This document shows positions 34,612-46,203 of a DNA stretch of 64,000 bases, piece after piece. This stretch comes from Cyanophora paradoxa (taxonomy: Eukaryota; Glaucocystophyceae; Cyanophorales; Cyanophoraceae), in the NCBI GenBank assembly GCA_004431415.1, contig QPMI01000064.1, positions 344,345 to 408,344 of the forward strand, in the 5' to 3' direction. The notes under the pieces were generated by a model, which was given only the letters and a program-made list of their open reading frames with translations, made no database searches and was not told where the DNA came from. How positions within the stretch are numbered: position 1 is the stretch's first letter; every line of letters starts with the position of its first letter. Position numbers and translations under genes: made by a program.

Positions 34612-35475
34612 ATGGTTCGCGCCTCTCTCACGCGCCCTGCGGCCCGCCGGAGCACATGGCGGGACGCAGCTAGCGGCACTCTCTCATTACAGCCTGCCGG
34701 AGGCGCCGCGCCGATGGCTGACGTGCCGCGTCCCCGCAGGCGGACTTTGACGACGACGCAGAGCTTGCGGCGATCCGGTGAGGGTCTTGCGATGCTTCTG
34801 ACATCAACCTGCGCCAGAGATCGCTCCGCCTGACCCGCTCGTCGCCCGCTAGCGCCCGGCGGCTTGCGGAGATGCAGGCGGCGGCGGGAGGCGCGCCCGG
34901 GATGATGCCCGGAATGCCTGGAGGCGGACAGGACCCGGCGAAGGCGGAGGAGATGCGGCGGTGCGTCCGCGCGCGGATTCCCGACTTGTTCCATTCCTGA
35001 TCGGTCGGGCCGTCGCCTCGCGCGTGCAGGCAACAGGAGGAGCGACGGAGGATGATGCTGAACCAGATTCTCACGCGGGAGGCGTCCGAGCGCCGTGCGT
35101 TCCCCCCTGCCGCCCGCCCGCCCGCGCATGGCCCGGTCTCATTGAGAGCGCCCGTCCCCCGCGCGCCCCGCCCCGCCGCAGTCAACCGCATCCGTTTGGT
35201 GAAGGAAGAGAAGGCGCGCGCGGTGGAGGACCTGCTCCTGCGGGCCGCGCAGACGGGCCAGCTCCGGGAGAAGGTCGACGAGCCGCGCCTCATCAACATG
35301 CTGGAGCAGATCAACGAGTCGACACAGAAGGAGACCAAGATCACGGTGCGCGTCTGCCGCGCGTGCCCGTCGCCCGCAGCGCGCCCTGCCTCGGCCCCGC
35401 CGCCGACCCGCCGACCCGCCGCCCCGCCGCGCCCGGGCGCAGATCCAGCGCCGTAGGGTGGACGACGACGACTAG
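34612..35475 (+). CDS. PDCD5: PDCD5 / TFAR19-family protein
   Basis: Six inferred exons: 34612-34614 (ATG only), 34740-34777, 34853-34960, 35030-35094, 35182-35345 and 35443-35475. Together they make 411 nt in frame, 136 residues plus stop, close to the family's usual 115-135. Family marks are DAELAAIR...RRLAEMQ, MMLNQILTREASERL, NRIRLVKEEKARAVEDLLLR, KVDEPRLINMLEQINE and the basic-acidic tail RRRVDDDD. Archaeal and eukaryotic members are small three-helix-bundle proteins; animal PDCD5 has been linked to apoptosis and to tubulin/chaperonin folding. Donors are GTGCG or GTGAGG; introns are 70-125 nt. The isolated ATG exon is inferred because the only nearby in-frame option joins M to ADFDDDAE, which fits the family start. 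Confidence 0.92.
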
Positions 35476-35973
35476 GCCCTGAGGCGTGGTCGCCGTCCAA
35501 GGCGCTGCCCGGGGCGCTGGCGTCGGCCGTCGGCCGCCGCCGCCGGGCGGACGATAGGCGCACCTCACGTAGTGATGTACATGTACAGCTAGCGTTGTGC
35601 GAGCTTGGAGGAATGCTATGACTTGTCGGTGCCACTTGATGCGGTGTTCAAGCTTAAGGATACTGCATGATGCGAGACTGGCCATGGGCGGGAGCTGCGC
35701 CGGCGCAGCGTAAGGCACGCGTCGGACGCGCGGCGCGCGCGCAAAGGCATGCATATGAGAGCGCGTGCACAGCGCGCGCATGCGCGGCGCAGGACACCGA
35801 AGAGAGCAAAGCCCGGCGACCTCGAGAGATAGCTCCATACGCATGCGCGCGCGCCGCGGCGCCTGATTTAGAATATAACTGCACGCGCATTCTTCAGAAT
35901 TAAAACTGTACAACGCGTACGGTGAATAAATTCAACATGTACAGCTAGCGCTAAGCGAGGGGCAATTGCAAGC
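35476..35973. other. Spacer
   Basis: No coding signal. It contains GCATGCGC/GCGCGCATGC-type palindromic words and two TGTACAGCTAGCG copies (near 35582 and 35940). Confidence 0.4.
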
Positions 35974-36453
35974 TTAAGAGTTCCGGAAAGCATTCAGGTC
36001 GGCGGCAAGAGGGAGCTCCTCGGAATCGATTTCGATGTCCTCGCCGCGCGGCTGTGCATCCACGCGCTCGAACCCGGACGTCGCCGCGTCCGCGGATCCC
36101 CGGATCATGAAGGGCTCGCATGCGTATGCGAGCTCGAGCTCGAGCGGCGCAGCGCCAGCCTGATCACAGGGCCCGCCGCAGCCGAATTCGAAGGAGAGCC
36201 CCAACTGCAAGGCCAGGCCCAGGGCCGAGGGATCCGGAAGGGAGCAGCCGGGGCATGCGCAGGTGCTAGCCCCCTCCCCGGCGCCGTACGGGTACGCGGA
36301 GGCGGCGTAGCAGTGGGAGGTGGAGAAGGCGCAGACGTCGCACAGGCGCGGGAGCACCAGCGGGAGGCCGCGCTCCAGCGCGAGCGCGTCGGTCTCCTCG
36401 GGGTCTGCCCGGCTGACGGGCGGGATGGTCCAGAAGAGGCTGGTGCTGTCCAT
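35974..36453 (-). CDS. Cys-rich hypothetical protein, single exon
   Basis: An uninterrupted 159-codon frame from ATG 36453 (MDSTSLFWTIPPVSRADPEE) to a stop at 35974. It has a Cys cluster (LCDVCAFSTSHC; CACPGC; FGCGGPC) and an acidic C-terminus (GEDIEIDSEELPLAADLNAF). It is Glu/Ala/Leu-rich without long low-complexity runs, so it looks real. The family is not recognised; the cysteines may bind a metal. Confidence 0.5.
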   Translation of the reverse strand: MDSTSLFWTIPPVSRADPEETDALALERGLPLVLPRLCDVCAFSTSHCYAASAYPYGAGEGASTCACPGCSLPDPSALGLALQLGLSFEFGCGGPCDQAGAAPLELELAYACEPFMIRGSADAATSGFERVDAQPRGEDIEIDSEELPLAADLNAFRNS

Positions 36454-36903
36454 GTGAACGTTCGCTCGATCAAAAGTGGCAGCCCTTCCAATTTCGGGAT
36501 TCCGGAATCCGAATTGAAGACTATTTTGCCAAGTTGAAGTTAACGTTCGCCTGGGAGGCTGGGCGGCTTGGCGGATTTCCGGAGAGTACTAGTCCGACGG
36601 TAGGCGGAGACTGGCAGTGGCCGCGTTTGCCACACGACTGTCAGGTGTCGCCGAGTCACCTGACTCGCTAATTTTTTGGATGCCGTACCCACTTGGCAGT
36701 TAATTGAATCGAAATTAAAAAAGTCGCTTGAAAGTTCGGATTTCTGAATCGGGAATCCCGGCCCGGTGCGCCGATTCGCACGAATTTCCGAGTCGGGCGC
36801 CACAAAAACCCAGAACGATCGCGAGGCCGCCGGTTGTCATTCTACAACTTGGCAACCCAGGTGCGCGGGCGCTTCCGAGCCTCAAGCCGATCCTCAAGCC
36901 GAC

Positions 36904-37595
36904 ATGATGCCCTCCTGCGTGAGTTCGACTCCCGCGACCGCCCATTACGACACTGATGAGGTCGCCGAGGATCACAAGGAGCTCGACCAGACGGCGGACA
37001 AGCTCGAACTCGTCGTCAAGCTGCTCAACTCCGCAAAGGTACATTTTGTCGAATTCTCTCTTTTGATTGGCTAATCTTTCCTCAGGACGGTGACGTCACC
37101 ATCACGGCTGGCTGCCAAGTCAGGACGAGCTGCCGGCTCCGCAAGAGCTCCGGCTTCATCAGCTTCGGCAAGCCCTACTTGCCCGAGTTCAAGCTGCCCA
37201 GGGGGGGCTACCACATGCACGCCGAGCTCCTGGTGTCTGACGGCCAGGGCGGCTTCGAGCTCTTCCACCCCACCGTGCTTGACGGCAAGGGCAAGAGGCC
37301 TGAGCCGGCTAGCGCCGGCCAGCCGGCTCACAACCTCAAGCTGAAGAAGGACGACGAGGACTTTCAGGAGTGGCTACGGGTGACAGTGCAGCTCCAAGCC
37401 TGGAACGGCGAGTCGAGCCCGACCGGGCTTGCCCGCTTGCGGCTCCGCCTGGTCCGCTACAGTGGCTTCGACTCTGACCTCGACCTCATCGCTGTCGGCT
37501 TGACCGAGCCCTTCCTCATAGCCGCCGCCGGCCGGAAGCGGGCTCGGTCGAGCTCGGCCGCCGAGCCGCCTGCGAAGAGCTCGCGCGCAATTTAG
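36904..37595 (+). CDS. Hypothetical protein with nuclear-type C-terminus
   Basis: Two exons: 36904-37039 (MMPSCVSSTPATAHYDTDEV ... ADKLELVVKLLNSAK) and 37087-37595 (DGDVTITAGCQVRTSCRLRK onward), split by a 47-bp intron (GTACATTTTG...TTTCCTCAG). About 214 residues. The middle part looks like a compact beta domain (GGYHMHAELLVSDGQGGFEL; EWLRVTVQLQAWNG). The tail RKRARSSSAAEPPAKSSR resembles a nuclear localisation signal. The family is not recognised. Confidence 0.55.
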
Positions 37596-37599
37596 ATTG

Positions 37600-39003
37600 A
37601 TCTAGCCAGACCTGGCTCGAATTACATATCATAGTATACCGTATACGTATATACAATTATCATAGTTCAAAAACGGTTTATAAAATTATAAAAGCTGCAT
37701 GCTGCATTAATGATTAACGACAAATACATGCGCGCATATGCTAACTGCTTTTGTGATAGTAAAATTGGTTGTCTAACTTGTCTTGCATTTAATTTTATGT
37801 TGATCTTGATCTAGATCTTGGCATCTTCGCCGAGTCGGATCCCAGCGTTCCTTGATTAGCTATAGCCTATAGTACGCGTGTTCGACTCCGGTCCCTAGCC
37901 TTGCAAGGCTGATCCGCCGCGCAGCCCGGCCGGGCGCCGCGGCGCCGGCGAAGACGAAGAGCTCACCGCGCGCTGTGGATGATCATCGGATCTCAACGCC
38001 TTCGCGAGCGTTCGCGGCGCAACTTCGCGCTGCCTGCGATCGATATCCATGGCCAGCTAGCGCTGCAGCTGGCCATGGCGATCGCGATCAAATCGAGCTT
38101 GGATCCGGATGATCATGAGGTCCGGGCCGCGGCCGTCCGATCCGGCGCGGCTTGCAATTGCACGGTTGCGATTGCTAATCATTTTTTGAATTAAGTCGCG
38201 CGCGAGCGCACTGCACGGCAGCTGCCGCAGTGCACTGCGGCAGGCCGCGGGCCTAGGCCTAGGCCGACTCGGCGAGGCGGCGCCGGCCGTGCTGATGTGT
38301 ACGTATATATACATGTCTTCAAATTCCGAAAAAGTTCTCCGCGCGCGGGCGACGCGCGCGCGCGCGTGCTCACGATGCACTTCAAATTCCGGCCCTGATC
38401 ATGAGTTCTCCAAGACGGCGCCGCGCCCGGCGCCCGGCAGCCGCGGCCGGCCTCGAGCTCGCGTGCGCAAGCGCTTCACGTGACGGACTTTGGCGCGGCC
38501 GTAGATTTTCATAATGTAGAGGGGTACCGAGGCGATGAGGTAGGGGTGGGCGATTATATGTAAAATCATGCAATTGCCAAAAATGTTAATTGTTGCAGTT
38601 GTCACACCCTAGCTGTACAGCTGCGATGACACGTTCCTGCCCGGGCGGCCGAATATCTGAAGTAGACTAGTCTAGATCTAATTATGCTACGTCACGGCGT
38701 CGAGGCCTAGGCATCACTGAGTCATCTGCCTGCAGCTGCAGCTGCAGCCCGTCATTCTAAAATTTACGTCTACTATTCAATATCATAAATGTAAGCGTAA
38801 ACGCCACTATGTACACCCCGCGGCGCCTCGCGGCTATTTATGCAAGAGGAAAAATCCGAAGGCGGACAGGCTTAAGCTTTAGGGCAAGATCCGATGATCT
38901 GCACCTACATCTGGAGGCAAGAAAGAGGCTTCAGTTGCCCCTAAAGCTACGACCCGGCCGGGGGACGGGGGCCGGCAGCAGAGGTCCTAGCTTCAGGCTC
39001 GGG
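37600..39003. other. Gene-free spacer
   Basis: 37620-37830 is AT-rich with ATACCGTATACGTATATAC words. 37900-38480 is GC-rich and palindromic (GCGCGCGCG, AGGCCTAGGCC, TGGCCATGGC). 38690-38760 has CTGCAGCTGCAGCTGCAG. No convincing exon. Confidence 0.45.
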
Positions 39004-41064
39004 CTAGGCAGCAGTCGGGCCGCGCGGGCCCGACTCCGACTGCGGCCCAGCGGCCGCCTCCGGATCCGCCGCGGCGCCGTCCGCCCGCCCCTCGCCCTGG
39101 CCCTGGCCCTGGCCGACCGCGCGCCGCTCGCGGATCGTGGACGAGAGGGCGTCCAGCATCTTGTACGCGTTCGCCTCCGCCTGCGGAGACGAGTCAGAAG
39201 CCGGGCGGGAGGTTGGCTGCGGGGTCGCGCCTGGGCTGCCAGGGAGGCGAGGAGGAGGGCGCCCGGCCCCGGCTCGCCCGGCAGGGCGGCGGCGGGGCCC
39301 GGCGGGCGCTCGCCGTCAACTCGGAGGGGGTACCCCTTCCACTCGACCACGCCCGACTGCGGTCGGGGCGCGTGGGCGGGGGACGGCCGCAGAGGGGTAC
39401 GGGGGCGGGCGGACCTCGAGGGCGGCCTTGATGCCGGGGACGTGGGCCGCGCCGACCACCAGCAGCACGCGCTTCCTGTCGTAGCGGCGCCGGGCTCGAG
39501 TCGGGGCAAGCCTGGGCAAGAGGCGGCGGCCTGGATCGGACCGGTCCTTGGGGAGGCGCGGGTGGCGCAGGGCGCTCCACGAGAGGAACGCGTCCCGCGA
39601 ACGAAGCATCTCCCACTCCATGGCGCCAGTCACGCCCCCCTCCAGCTGGGCGGCGTACCCCGGTCGGCCGGGGAGGGAGGGGGGTTTCCTCGGGGGTACA
39701 GGGCGCGCGCACCTCGCCGCGGAGGGCGCGCCGGTGGGACTCCTTGAGGTCCTCCTCAGTCACGAACACGGCCTCGGCCTGCGGCGGCCTTCGTTGAGGG
39801 GAGGGGGGGTACGGAAATTCAAGGGGGGGGGGCGAGGGTTGGAGGGGTACCGAGGCGAAGAGGTAGGGGAGGGCAGGGAGCGCGAGGGCGACGCCGCCGA
39901 ACACTGCGACCGCCGCCTGGCGGGGGGTACGGGCGGTGAGCGGGGGCCGGGGTGCGGGTCCCGGGGCTGCGGGGGTACCGGGTCGAAGTTGGAGAGGTAC
40001 AGGGAGGCGACGCCGGCGGCGGCGGCGGCGATGAGCGGCCCGCCGAGCGCGTCCGATGCCGCGCGGGAGATCATCTGAGGTACGCTCCCGGGTTCGAATC
40101 CGAGCAGCGCCCGTTTCGGCCCGATCAGGCACGTGGGGGGGGTACCTGGTCGGTGACGGACTGGGGCCGGTCGCCGAGGACGAGGGGTACGCCGGCGAGA
40201 GCGGCCTCCTGGGCGGCGGCGATCATGTCGGCGCCGAGCGACGCTCCGAACTTGGCCGCCGCCTTCGCCGACGAGGTCGCGAAGTAGCTCAGCAGCGCCC
40301 CCCGCGCGCCCTGCGCGCCCGCGCCCGCGGACGTCAGCGCGGCGCGGGCGGGGGCCTCGCAGAGCCCGCACACCTGCGTCATCGTCGCGAGGTACGCTGC
40401 GCATGCGCGAGGAACTGTAAGAAGGGGCGCGGGCGGGCGGGCGGGCGGGGCGGGGCGCGGACCCTCGCGGAAGCGCGGCTCCCGGATGGCCGACTTAAGC
40501 TTGGGCGTGGCGGCGGAGGGCGCGGCGCGCGGGTCGGCGGCGAGGGCGCGCTCGAGCGAGGCGAGGCCCTCGAGGACGAGGACGGAGCGCGCGCCGCACA
40601 GCTCCACAACGCACGCGTCCGGCCGCACCGCCGCGAAGGAGCGGCGCACCTCCTCCTCGCTCGCGCCTGCCCGCGCCGCTCGGAAAAGCCGCGCGCCGGG
40701 GCCGGAGGAGAGGGAAAGCTCTAAGGCGGCCGGCGCACCGCTGACGTGGTCGGTGCCGAGGATGTACACTTCGGTCCCGTCGGCCGCGCGCGCCCGCACG
40801 AGCGAGCCGTCGAGCTCGCGCAGGAGCGCGTCCACGGCGGTCTCGTCGATCTCGGCTGCCGGCTTCGGCTCCGCGACGGCCGAGGCGGACGGCCCGCGGG
40901 GCGCCGGCGCCGGCGGCTGCTCGTGTGCATGCCGGAGGACGCGCTCGGGCCGCAAGCCCTCCCCGTGGAAGCTGCTCGGCGAAGACGAAGCGTAGAAGCG
41001 TCTGGAGCGCCGCGTCGTAGGCCCCGCGCGCGCCGCGGGGCTGCACGGACTGCACGTGGGCCAT
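39004..41064 (-). CDS. TraB-family protein
   Basis: The N-terminal exon has VYILGTDHVSG, a spacer, then RPDACVVELCGARS, matching the conserved TraB/PrgY motifs (GT-x-H-V; PD-x-V-x-V-E-L-C/D-x-x-R). Later exons carry AALTSAGAGAQGARGALLSY, KFGASLGADMIAAAQEAALA, VPLVLGDRPQSVTDQ, two hydrophobic segments (GPLIAAAAAGVASLYL; QAAVAVFGGVALALPALPYL), the block EWEMLRSRDAFLSW and RVLLVVGAAHVPGIKAALE, the family's C-terminal G-x-x-H-v-x-G-I motif. The C-terminus (ANAYKMLDALSSTIRERRAV) stops at 39004-39006. Eukaryotic TraB proteins sit in mitochondrial outer or other organelle membranes, and the hydrophobic stretches agree. The start is uncertain: ATG 41064 (MAHVQS) can join the body through a GTGCAG donor. 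Most introns start GTACCCC. Confidence 0.82.
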
Positions 41065-44000
41065 AATGCGTATGAGAAACGTCGCCCGGGACAGCGCCGA
41101 GCCCGCGCGAGGGTTTCACTCGAGATACGCACCGGCTCACAACAGTTGCGCTCGGCGCCGGAACGACCGGCGCGGCGTTGCCGCAGCAGGCCGCCGGGGC
41201 GATGGCTGCGGCAAAGGCTGGATTGGCGCTCTGCATCGATCTGGAGTGGAAAGTGCCGCTGCTCGATGGCCCTCTCCGATTTATAGCCAGGACGGGCGTG
41301 GCCGGCACGCGGCACGGGACGCACGAGCTCGAAGTGGGGGGAGCGAATAGGCGGGGGGTACTAGCGCACGGACTTGCACTCTCCGGCCGCTTCAGGGCCG
41401 CGTCTCAGCCTTTCAGGGCGCGCAGCGCATGATCATCCACGGCGGTTCAGGCTGAGCTTGACCCAGCTCTCAAGACGAGCTAAATGGCGCGTGACCAGCC
41501 TCGCTAAAGCGGTCCAGCGCCTCGAGCTCGGGGCCCGGACCCGCGCGCCCTGGGCATCGCGCCGCGCTATTTCGCCCTTATGGCTTCACCGGTACCGCCG
41601 CGCCTTTCGCTGGTGCATGTAAAGCGCCCGCATGCGCGCGAGTGCGCAGTTCATCGCATCGATCTCAGACTCGCGGAAGGAGACACGGGGCGTTCGCGAG
41701 GGGATCCTCTAGTTCTTCGCTGGTGCAGTCGGATCCCGCACCTGGCCCCATTGTCCAACATCTAGATCTAGATCTAGATCTGCATGCGCAGCTGCGCCCC
41801 GCGCGGCGCGCCGCACGGCTCACAGGGGCGCAGGAGGGGCGCCCGGCTGGCGCCGGCTCCGGAATCTCAAGCGCCCATGGCCAGCCAGCGGCCGCCTCGC
41901 GCACCCCGCCTCGCCTCCGCGTGCGGTGACGCCTCCGCCTCCGCCTCGCCTCGTCGCCCTACGGCGACGTCTGCGGAGCTGCACAAGCGTACGTGCGGTC
42001 TATGTCAGCGCGCCTCGCGCTCAGGCCTAGGGGCCGCTAGCTTCTTCGGGCTTGCCTCGTCCTGCGCCCTCCGCCGCCTACCCCACCGTGTACCTTCCTC
42101 CGCCCGCCTTGAAGCCTCCGCTCGCCCATTCCCGTATGCGTGCTCTCCGCCGCCTATAGCTACCCCGCCTTCGAACCTCGTTCGGCGGCGCGGCCGCCCT
42201 GCCGGACCCGGGAGCTGCGGCGGCGGCGCCGGCGGGGCGGCGGAGCAGGGGTCGCGACCCTCGAGCCCTTCTAGATCCCCCCCCCCCCCCCCGTCCCCTG
42301 CCGACGCCGAGCCCACTGGGCCATGTCCGCCGCTGCAATCTAGATCTAGATCTCCACCGGTTCGTGTACCCCGGCCGCTTGCCCCCATCCTTCCCGCCCC
42401 ATCCTTGCCCGGATCCGAACCCGAGCCGCAGGGCATCGACGTCGCCGTGTTCAACCGTGGGGGTACGACGCGGCGACACTGGAATTCGAAGGTTCCCGGC
42501 CGTCTCTTTGGCACCCCCTCCCAACCCCGGCCCTCCGCGTCGTACCCCTGTACCCAACGCGGGGTACAGGGCCCTATAGCTAGGGACATGGAGGAGGCGT
42601 GGCTGCTGGCGGCGACGCCCGAGCGGGCGGCCGCCGCGGGCGACACCTTCCGGTTCGAAAAATTCGCCTCTACCCCCTGCCCTCCGCCCTCGAGCTCGTC
42701 GTTTTCCCCCCCTCTCTCTCCGCCTTGCAGCTGGGTGATCATAAACGTACGTACCCTCGCAGTGCCCCGGAGTGGCGGATAGGTCAAGCGGCCTGCAGCT
42801 GGCGCCTGCTCGTCAACCCCGACCGGTGCCTTGCACCCCCCTTAAGCTTCCTTCAGTTTTTAATTGCGCGGTCGGACCCCTCCTCGCCTTCTAGGGGTAC
42901 ACCATATCCCGCCGCTCGCTCGAAGTTCCTGTCATGATCATGATCAAATATTGATTCATCTTTCGAATTCTCGGCGTGGCCGCGCGCGCCCCCCGGGGCC
43001 CCCATGGCCAGCCGATATCGATGGCTCTGCACCCTGTACGTACTCGGCGTTTACTCCGGATCCTGTACGTACGCTCAATTTTGATTACGCACGTGCACTC
43101 CCTGCAGCTGTCTGCGCCAATTTGCGCCTAGGCCTGGCCTACGCTTCGTTCGCAGGCTTCTGCGCACGCGACGCCGCGCTCACACGTGCACGCACGGGCC
43201 GCGGCCGCGCAATATATTAATATAGCTCTTCAAGGCTTTCAAGCCTCTTTGTAATTTTTCGTGTCACTGACCATGAGTACTAGTCAGCTTCTGACTCTGA
43301 GATCCGATGATCATGAGATCTCCGAGTCTCGTTCTGTCCGAGACTCTAAGATCTCTAGCCTAGTAGATATTCTAGAGACAGTGTGACAGTCACTGAGTGT
43401 CTCGAGCTCTCTCTTCGTTTTTGAATTTCAAGTTTGTCGTTTTGGAATTGGTTCGTCGACGTCGCCGAGTCTTGTTGACCTTCCGAGAAGTTCGTACGAT
43501 CGTGTTAACGTTAGCGTTCACGGTTAAATTCTTGTCCTTAGGCTACTAGGGCCGGCGGCCAGTGCCGGCCACTAGCTATAGCCTATAGCTACTGTAGAAC
43601 TAGAAATATTTAGTGGGCTGCATATTTATAGTACTAAATTAAAGGTTTTTGGGCGATCTACTAAATATTTCTCGCCTAGCCTGCTAAAGCCGAGAATTTG
43701 TAGGGGTAGCTATATACCAGTATATAGCCCCGTCTCCGCCATTATGGCGCCATACAAAAGCCCTGCGAACTTCGGAAGACTGACCTACTAAACTTTTACC
43801 AGCTGCTAAAGTGGCAGTTTTGGCCAAGTACTAATTATTTTCCTGTACTAAATTAGCTAGTTCTACCTGATACTGGATGATGGCGAAATTCCAGGCGAAT
43901 TGAGCCCCTTCGTATGGTTAAAGGGGTACAGGCGGCTGACCCGTCTGTGGCGAGGGTCCCGGGCCCGGGGTGGCGGACTAATTTTCGACAGGATTTTCGG

Positions 44001-44330
44001 GTTTGGGCGAAATAAAGTGCTGGCGGATATTCGTACGTTTACAATATAAATGAATGAAATGCTTTACGGTATAGCCGGGAATCCGGGATAGGCTGAGTAT
44101 TAGCCTACTATTAGGCTCCCGGATATACCGGTAGCCCAGGTACTAGCCCTTGCCAAGTTGTAATTAATTAATATAAGTTGTAAGAACTTGTAACTAACGA
44201 CCATGCATATGGCTGGCATGGCCAGTAACTAATTAAGGCTTACGAAGCTACATTATGCCGCTACATAGCTATAGGCTATAGCCTACTACCGGTAGACTGG
44301 CGGTAGTATAGGCAAGTTCCACTATCGTGT
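41065..44330. other. Gene-poor region
   Basis: No recognisable gene. 42360-42780 has plus-strand fragments with exon-like composition and GTACCC words (MEEAWLLAATPERAAAAGDT; GIDVAVFNRG) that could be decayed exons, but I cannot assemble a protein. 41761-41781 is a TCTAGATCTAGATCTAGATC run. 43560-44330 is AT-rich with many CTATAGGCTATAG and TACCGGTAG palindromic words. Confidence 0.4.
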
Positions 44331-44333
44331 AAG

Positions 44334-44610
44334 ACGGTGTAACACTTCATAAATGCGCCAGAAATGAATGCGGTTTTGGACCCGGACCCCGATTATCATA
44401 GTATGTATATTAATGCATCACCAAATTAAATATTATAATGCGTTGAAGCGTTCAACGGTTTTGCCTGCTGTACGTGTAGGGGGGGTATACGTACATATAG
44501 TAGTTTCTTGCCGTATGGGACGGTATGGCCCGTATCGATATTAATGCGGTACCAAATTAATGCGTTTTGCCCCCGCTCATAGCGGTGTGGTTATATAATT
44601 ATCATACACG
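44334..44610. mobile_element. MITE-like element, diverged copy D
   Basis: The left end (ACGGTGTAACACTTCATAAA, then TGCGCC) corresponds to the inverted end of copy B at 46203. It is followed by ATGCGGTTTTGGACCCGGAC, the family's marker string, and repeated ATTAATGCG words. The right end is eroded and its limit is approximate. Confidence 0.55.
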
Positions 44611-45295
44611 CTTATCATTTCATGCCTTCCGTGTTCGAATCGCCCTGCGATGAGAATCACGCCTTCGAATCCCGCCCGTTCCACATAATTCCGATCGATC
44701 ATGCCCCACCTTGCCTGTATACGCCGCCACAGTGCTGGAGTAGACTAGAGGCTGTGGCCGGTATTCACCAAAACAAAACAATTTAAAACGCATTTATTTG
44801 GTTCAAGAATTATCATGATCATTGATCGCGATCGAGGTCGATGGCGATTCGTCGGCGAATTGCAAGCGATGACGGACTCGTCACGGTGGAAGAGGTCCTT
44901 GAAGCTCCGCAATGAGTCCGCAAACACAGACTCCGCGACGCAATGCTCGAATCTCTGCCGTTTTCAATTCTAATATTCTCACTGGAAATTTACGAGTCTC
45001 GAGGCTCGAGCAGGAGACTCGAGCTCAGGAGTCGGGAATCATCATTCAATCATGAGCCTCCGATTCGAGACCTCGGCAAGAAAAAAACTGAAGACGCTTT
45101 GAAATTTCGAGTCGTTCAGCAAACTAGTATTTTGCGACTGGCTCGTCTGTAGTATTTTGCAGTATTTTGCGACTGGCTCGTCTCGGCCAGTGGCATCTCT
45201 CGTCCTCGAGCTCGGTCTAGAATCTAGATCTGACATCGGATACTACTCGCCGAGTCGATAGTCGTTTTTTTACACTCGCAATCGCGTCGTTATAG
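44611..45295. other. Spacer between repeat copies
   Basis: No coding signal. A tandem TAGTATTTTGC / GCGACTGGCTCGTCT duplication lies at 45126-45182. Confidence 0.4.
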
Positions 45296-45566
45296 ATACC
45301 GTAATGCATTTTATTAATGCGCGCACTTAATTAATGCGGCACCAAATTAATGCGCGCATGCGTTTTCCGCTGGCAAAACGCATTAATTTGGTACCGCATT
45401 ATTATCGAAACGCTAAGAAACTGCTGTATATGTACCCCCAACCGCAGCCAAAAGGCTTCAAAACGCATTATATATATTAATTTGGTGCCGCATTAATAGA
45501 CATTATAGGGGTCCGGGTCCAAAAACGCATTAATATCTGGCGCATTAATTAAGTGCATTACGGTAT
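45296..45566. mobile_element. MITE-like element, copy A
   Basis: A 271-bp element with terminal inverted repeats ATACCGTAATGCA (45296-45308) and its complement (45554-45566). Internal TTAATTAATGCG words face each other, and the centre has AAACGCTAAGAAACTGC, GGCTTCAAAACGCATT and GGGGTCCGGGTCCAAAAACG. It is colinear with copy B. Confidence 0.72.
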
Positions 45567-45944
45567 ATCGCGTGCTCGATCGAGCTCGACCGAGCCTCGA
45601 CGTCGACAGCGCATCATGGGCATGCGCGCGCATGCGCAGTGCGCACAGCCTGGGCGGCACATGTACTAATGATGTACAGCGGCTACAGCCTCGCGATCGA
45701 CTCCGGCGACTCGGCCGCCGGGCCAGCTGCGCATGCAGCCTGGCAGGCTGCAGCCTGCAGTTGGCGAGTCAATGGCGACGTTGGCCGCGGTTGGCCGGGC
45801 GTCGTCAACTTGGCGAGTCGCGAGTCGCGACTCGCGAGTCGCGATCTACCGGCGGGTACAGTAGCCGCTGACAGGCTAGCGCTGGTACCGTAGTACTACG
45901 GAGTCTACGGTACCGCCGGGCCGGTAGGGCTGTCGACGCCTGTC
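45567..45944. other. Spacer between repeat copies A and B
   Basis: No coding signal. It contains GCATGCGCGCGCATGCGC (45619-45640), a GCGAGTCGCGAGTCGCGACT run (45815-45845) and GGTACCGTAGTACTACGG, similar to the ends of copy B. Confidence 0.4.
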
Positions 45945-46203
45945 GTACTACCGTAGAACACTTAAGTAATGCGCGCACTTAATTAATGCGCCCCCGAATT
46001 AATGCGTTTTCCAGCAGCAAAACGCATTAATTCGGGGGCGCATTAATATCGAAACGCTAAGAAACTGCATTATGTACCCCCCAACCGCGGCCAAAAAGCT
46101 TCAAAACGCATTAATTCGGGGGCGCATTATTAGCCATACTAGGGGTCCGGGTCCAAAAACGCACTAATATCGGGCGCATTAATTAAGTGTTCTACGGTAG
46201 TAC
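45945..46203. mobile_element. MITE-like element, copy B
   Basis: A 259-bp element with perfect 21-bp terminal inverted repeats beginning GTACTACCGTAGAACACTTA (45945-45965 and 46183-46203). Its body matches copy A from GCGCACTTAATTAATGCG to GCGCATTAATTAAGTG, but it carries GAATTAATGCGCCCCC-type words where A has CAAATTAATGCGGCACC-type words. There is no ORF. A transposase source is not in the window. Confidence 0.75.

Noticed and set aside
40081-40110. GGGTTCGAATCC word resembling a tRNA T-arm
   Set aside because: It lies in an intron of the TraB gene. The flanking five-base stem does not pair and no acceptor or anticodon arm fits.
42360-42790. Possible small plus-strand multi-exon gene
   Set aside because: A few exon-like fragments and GTACCC words, but no consistent frame, start or stop could be assembled.
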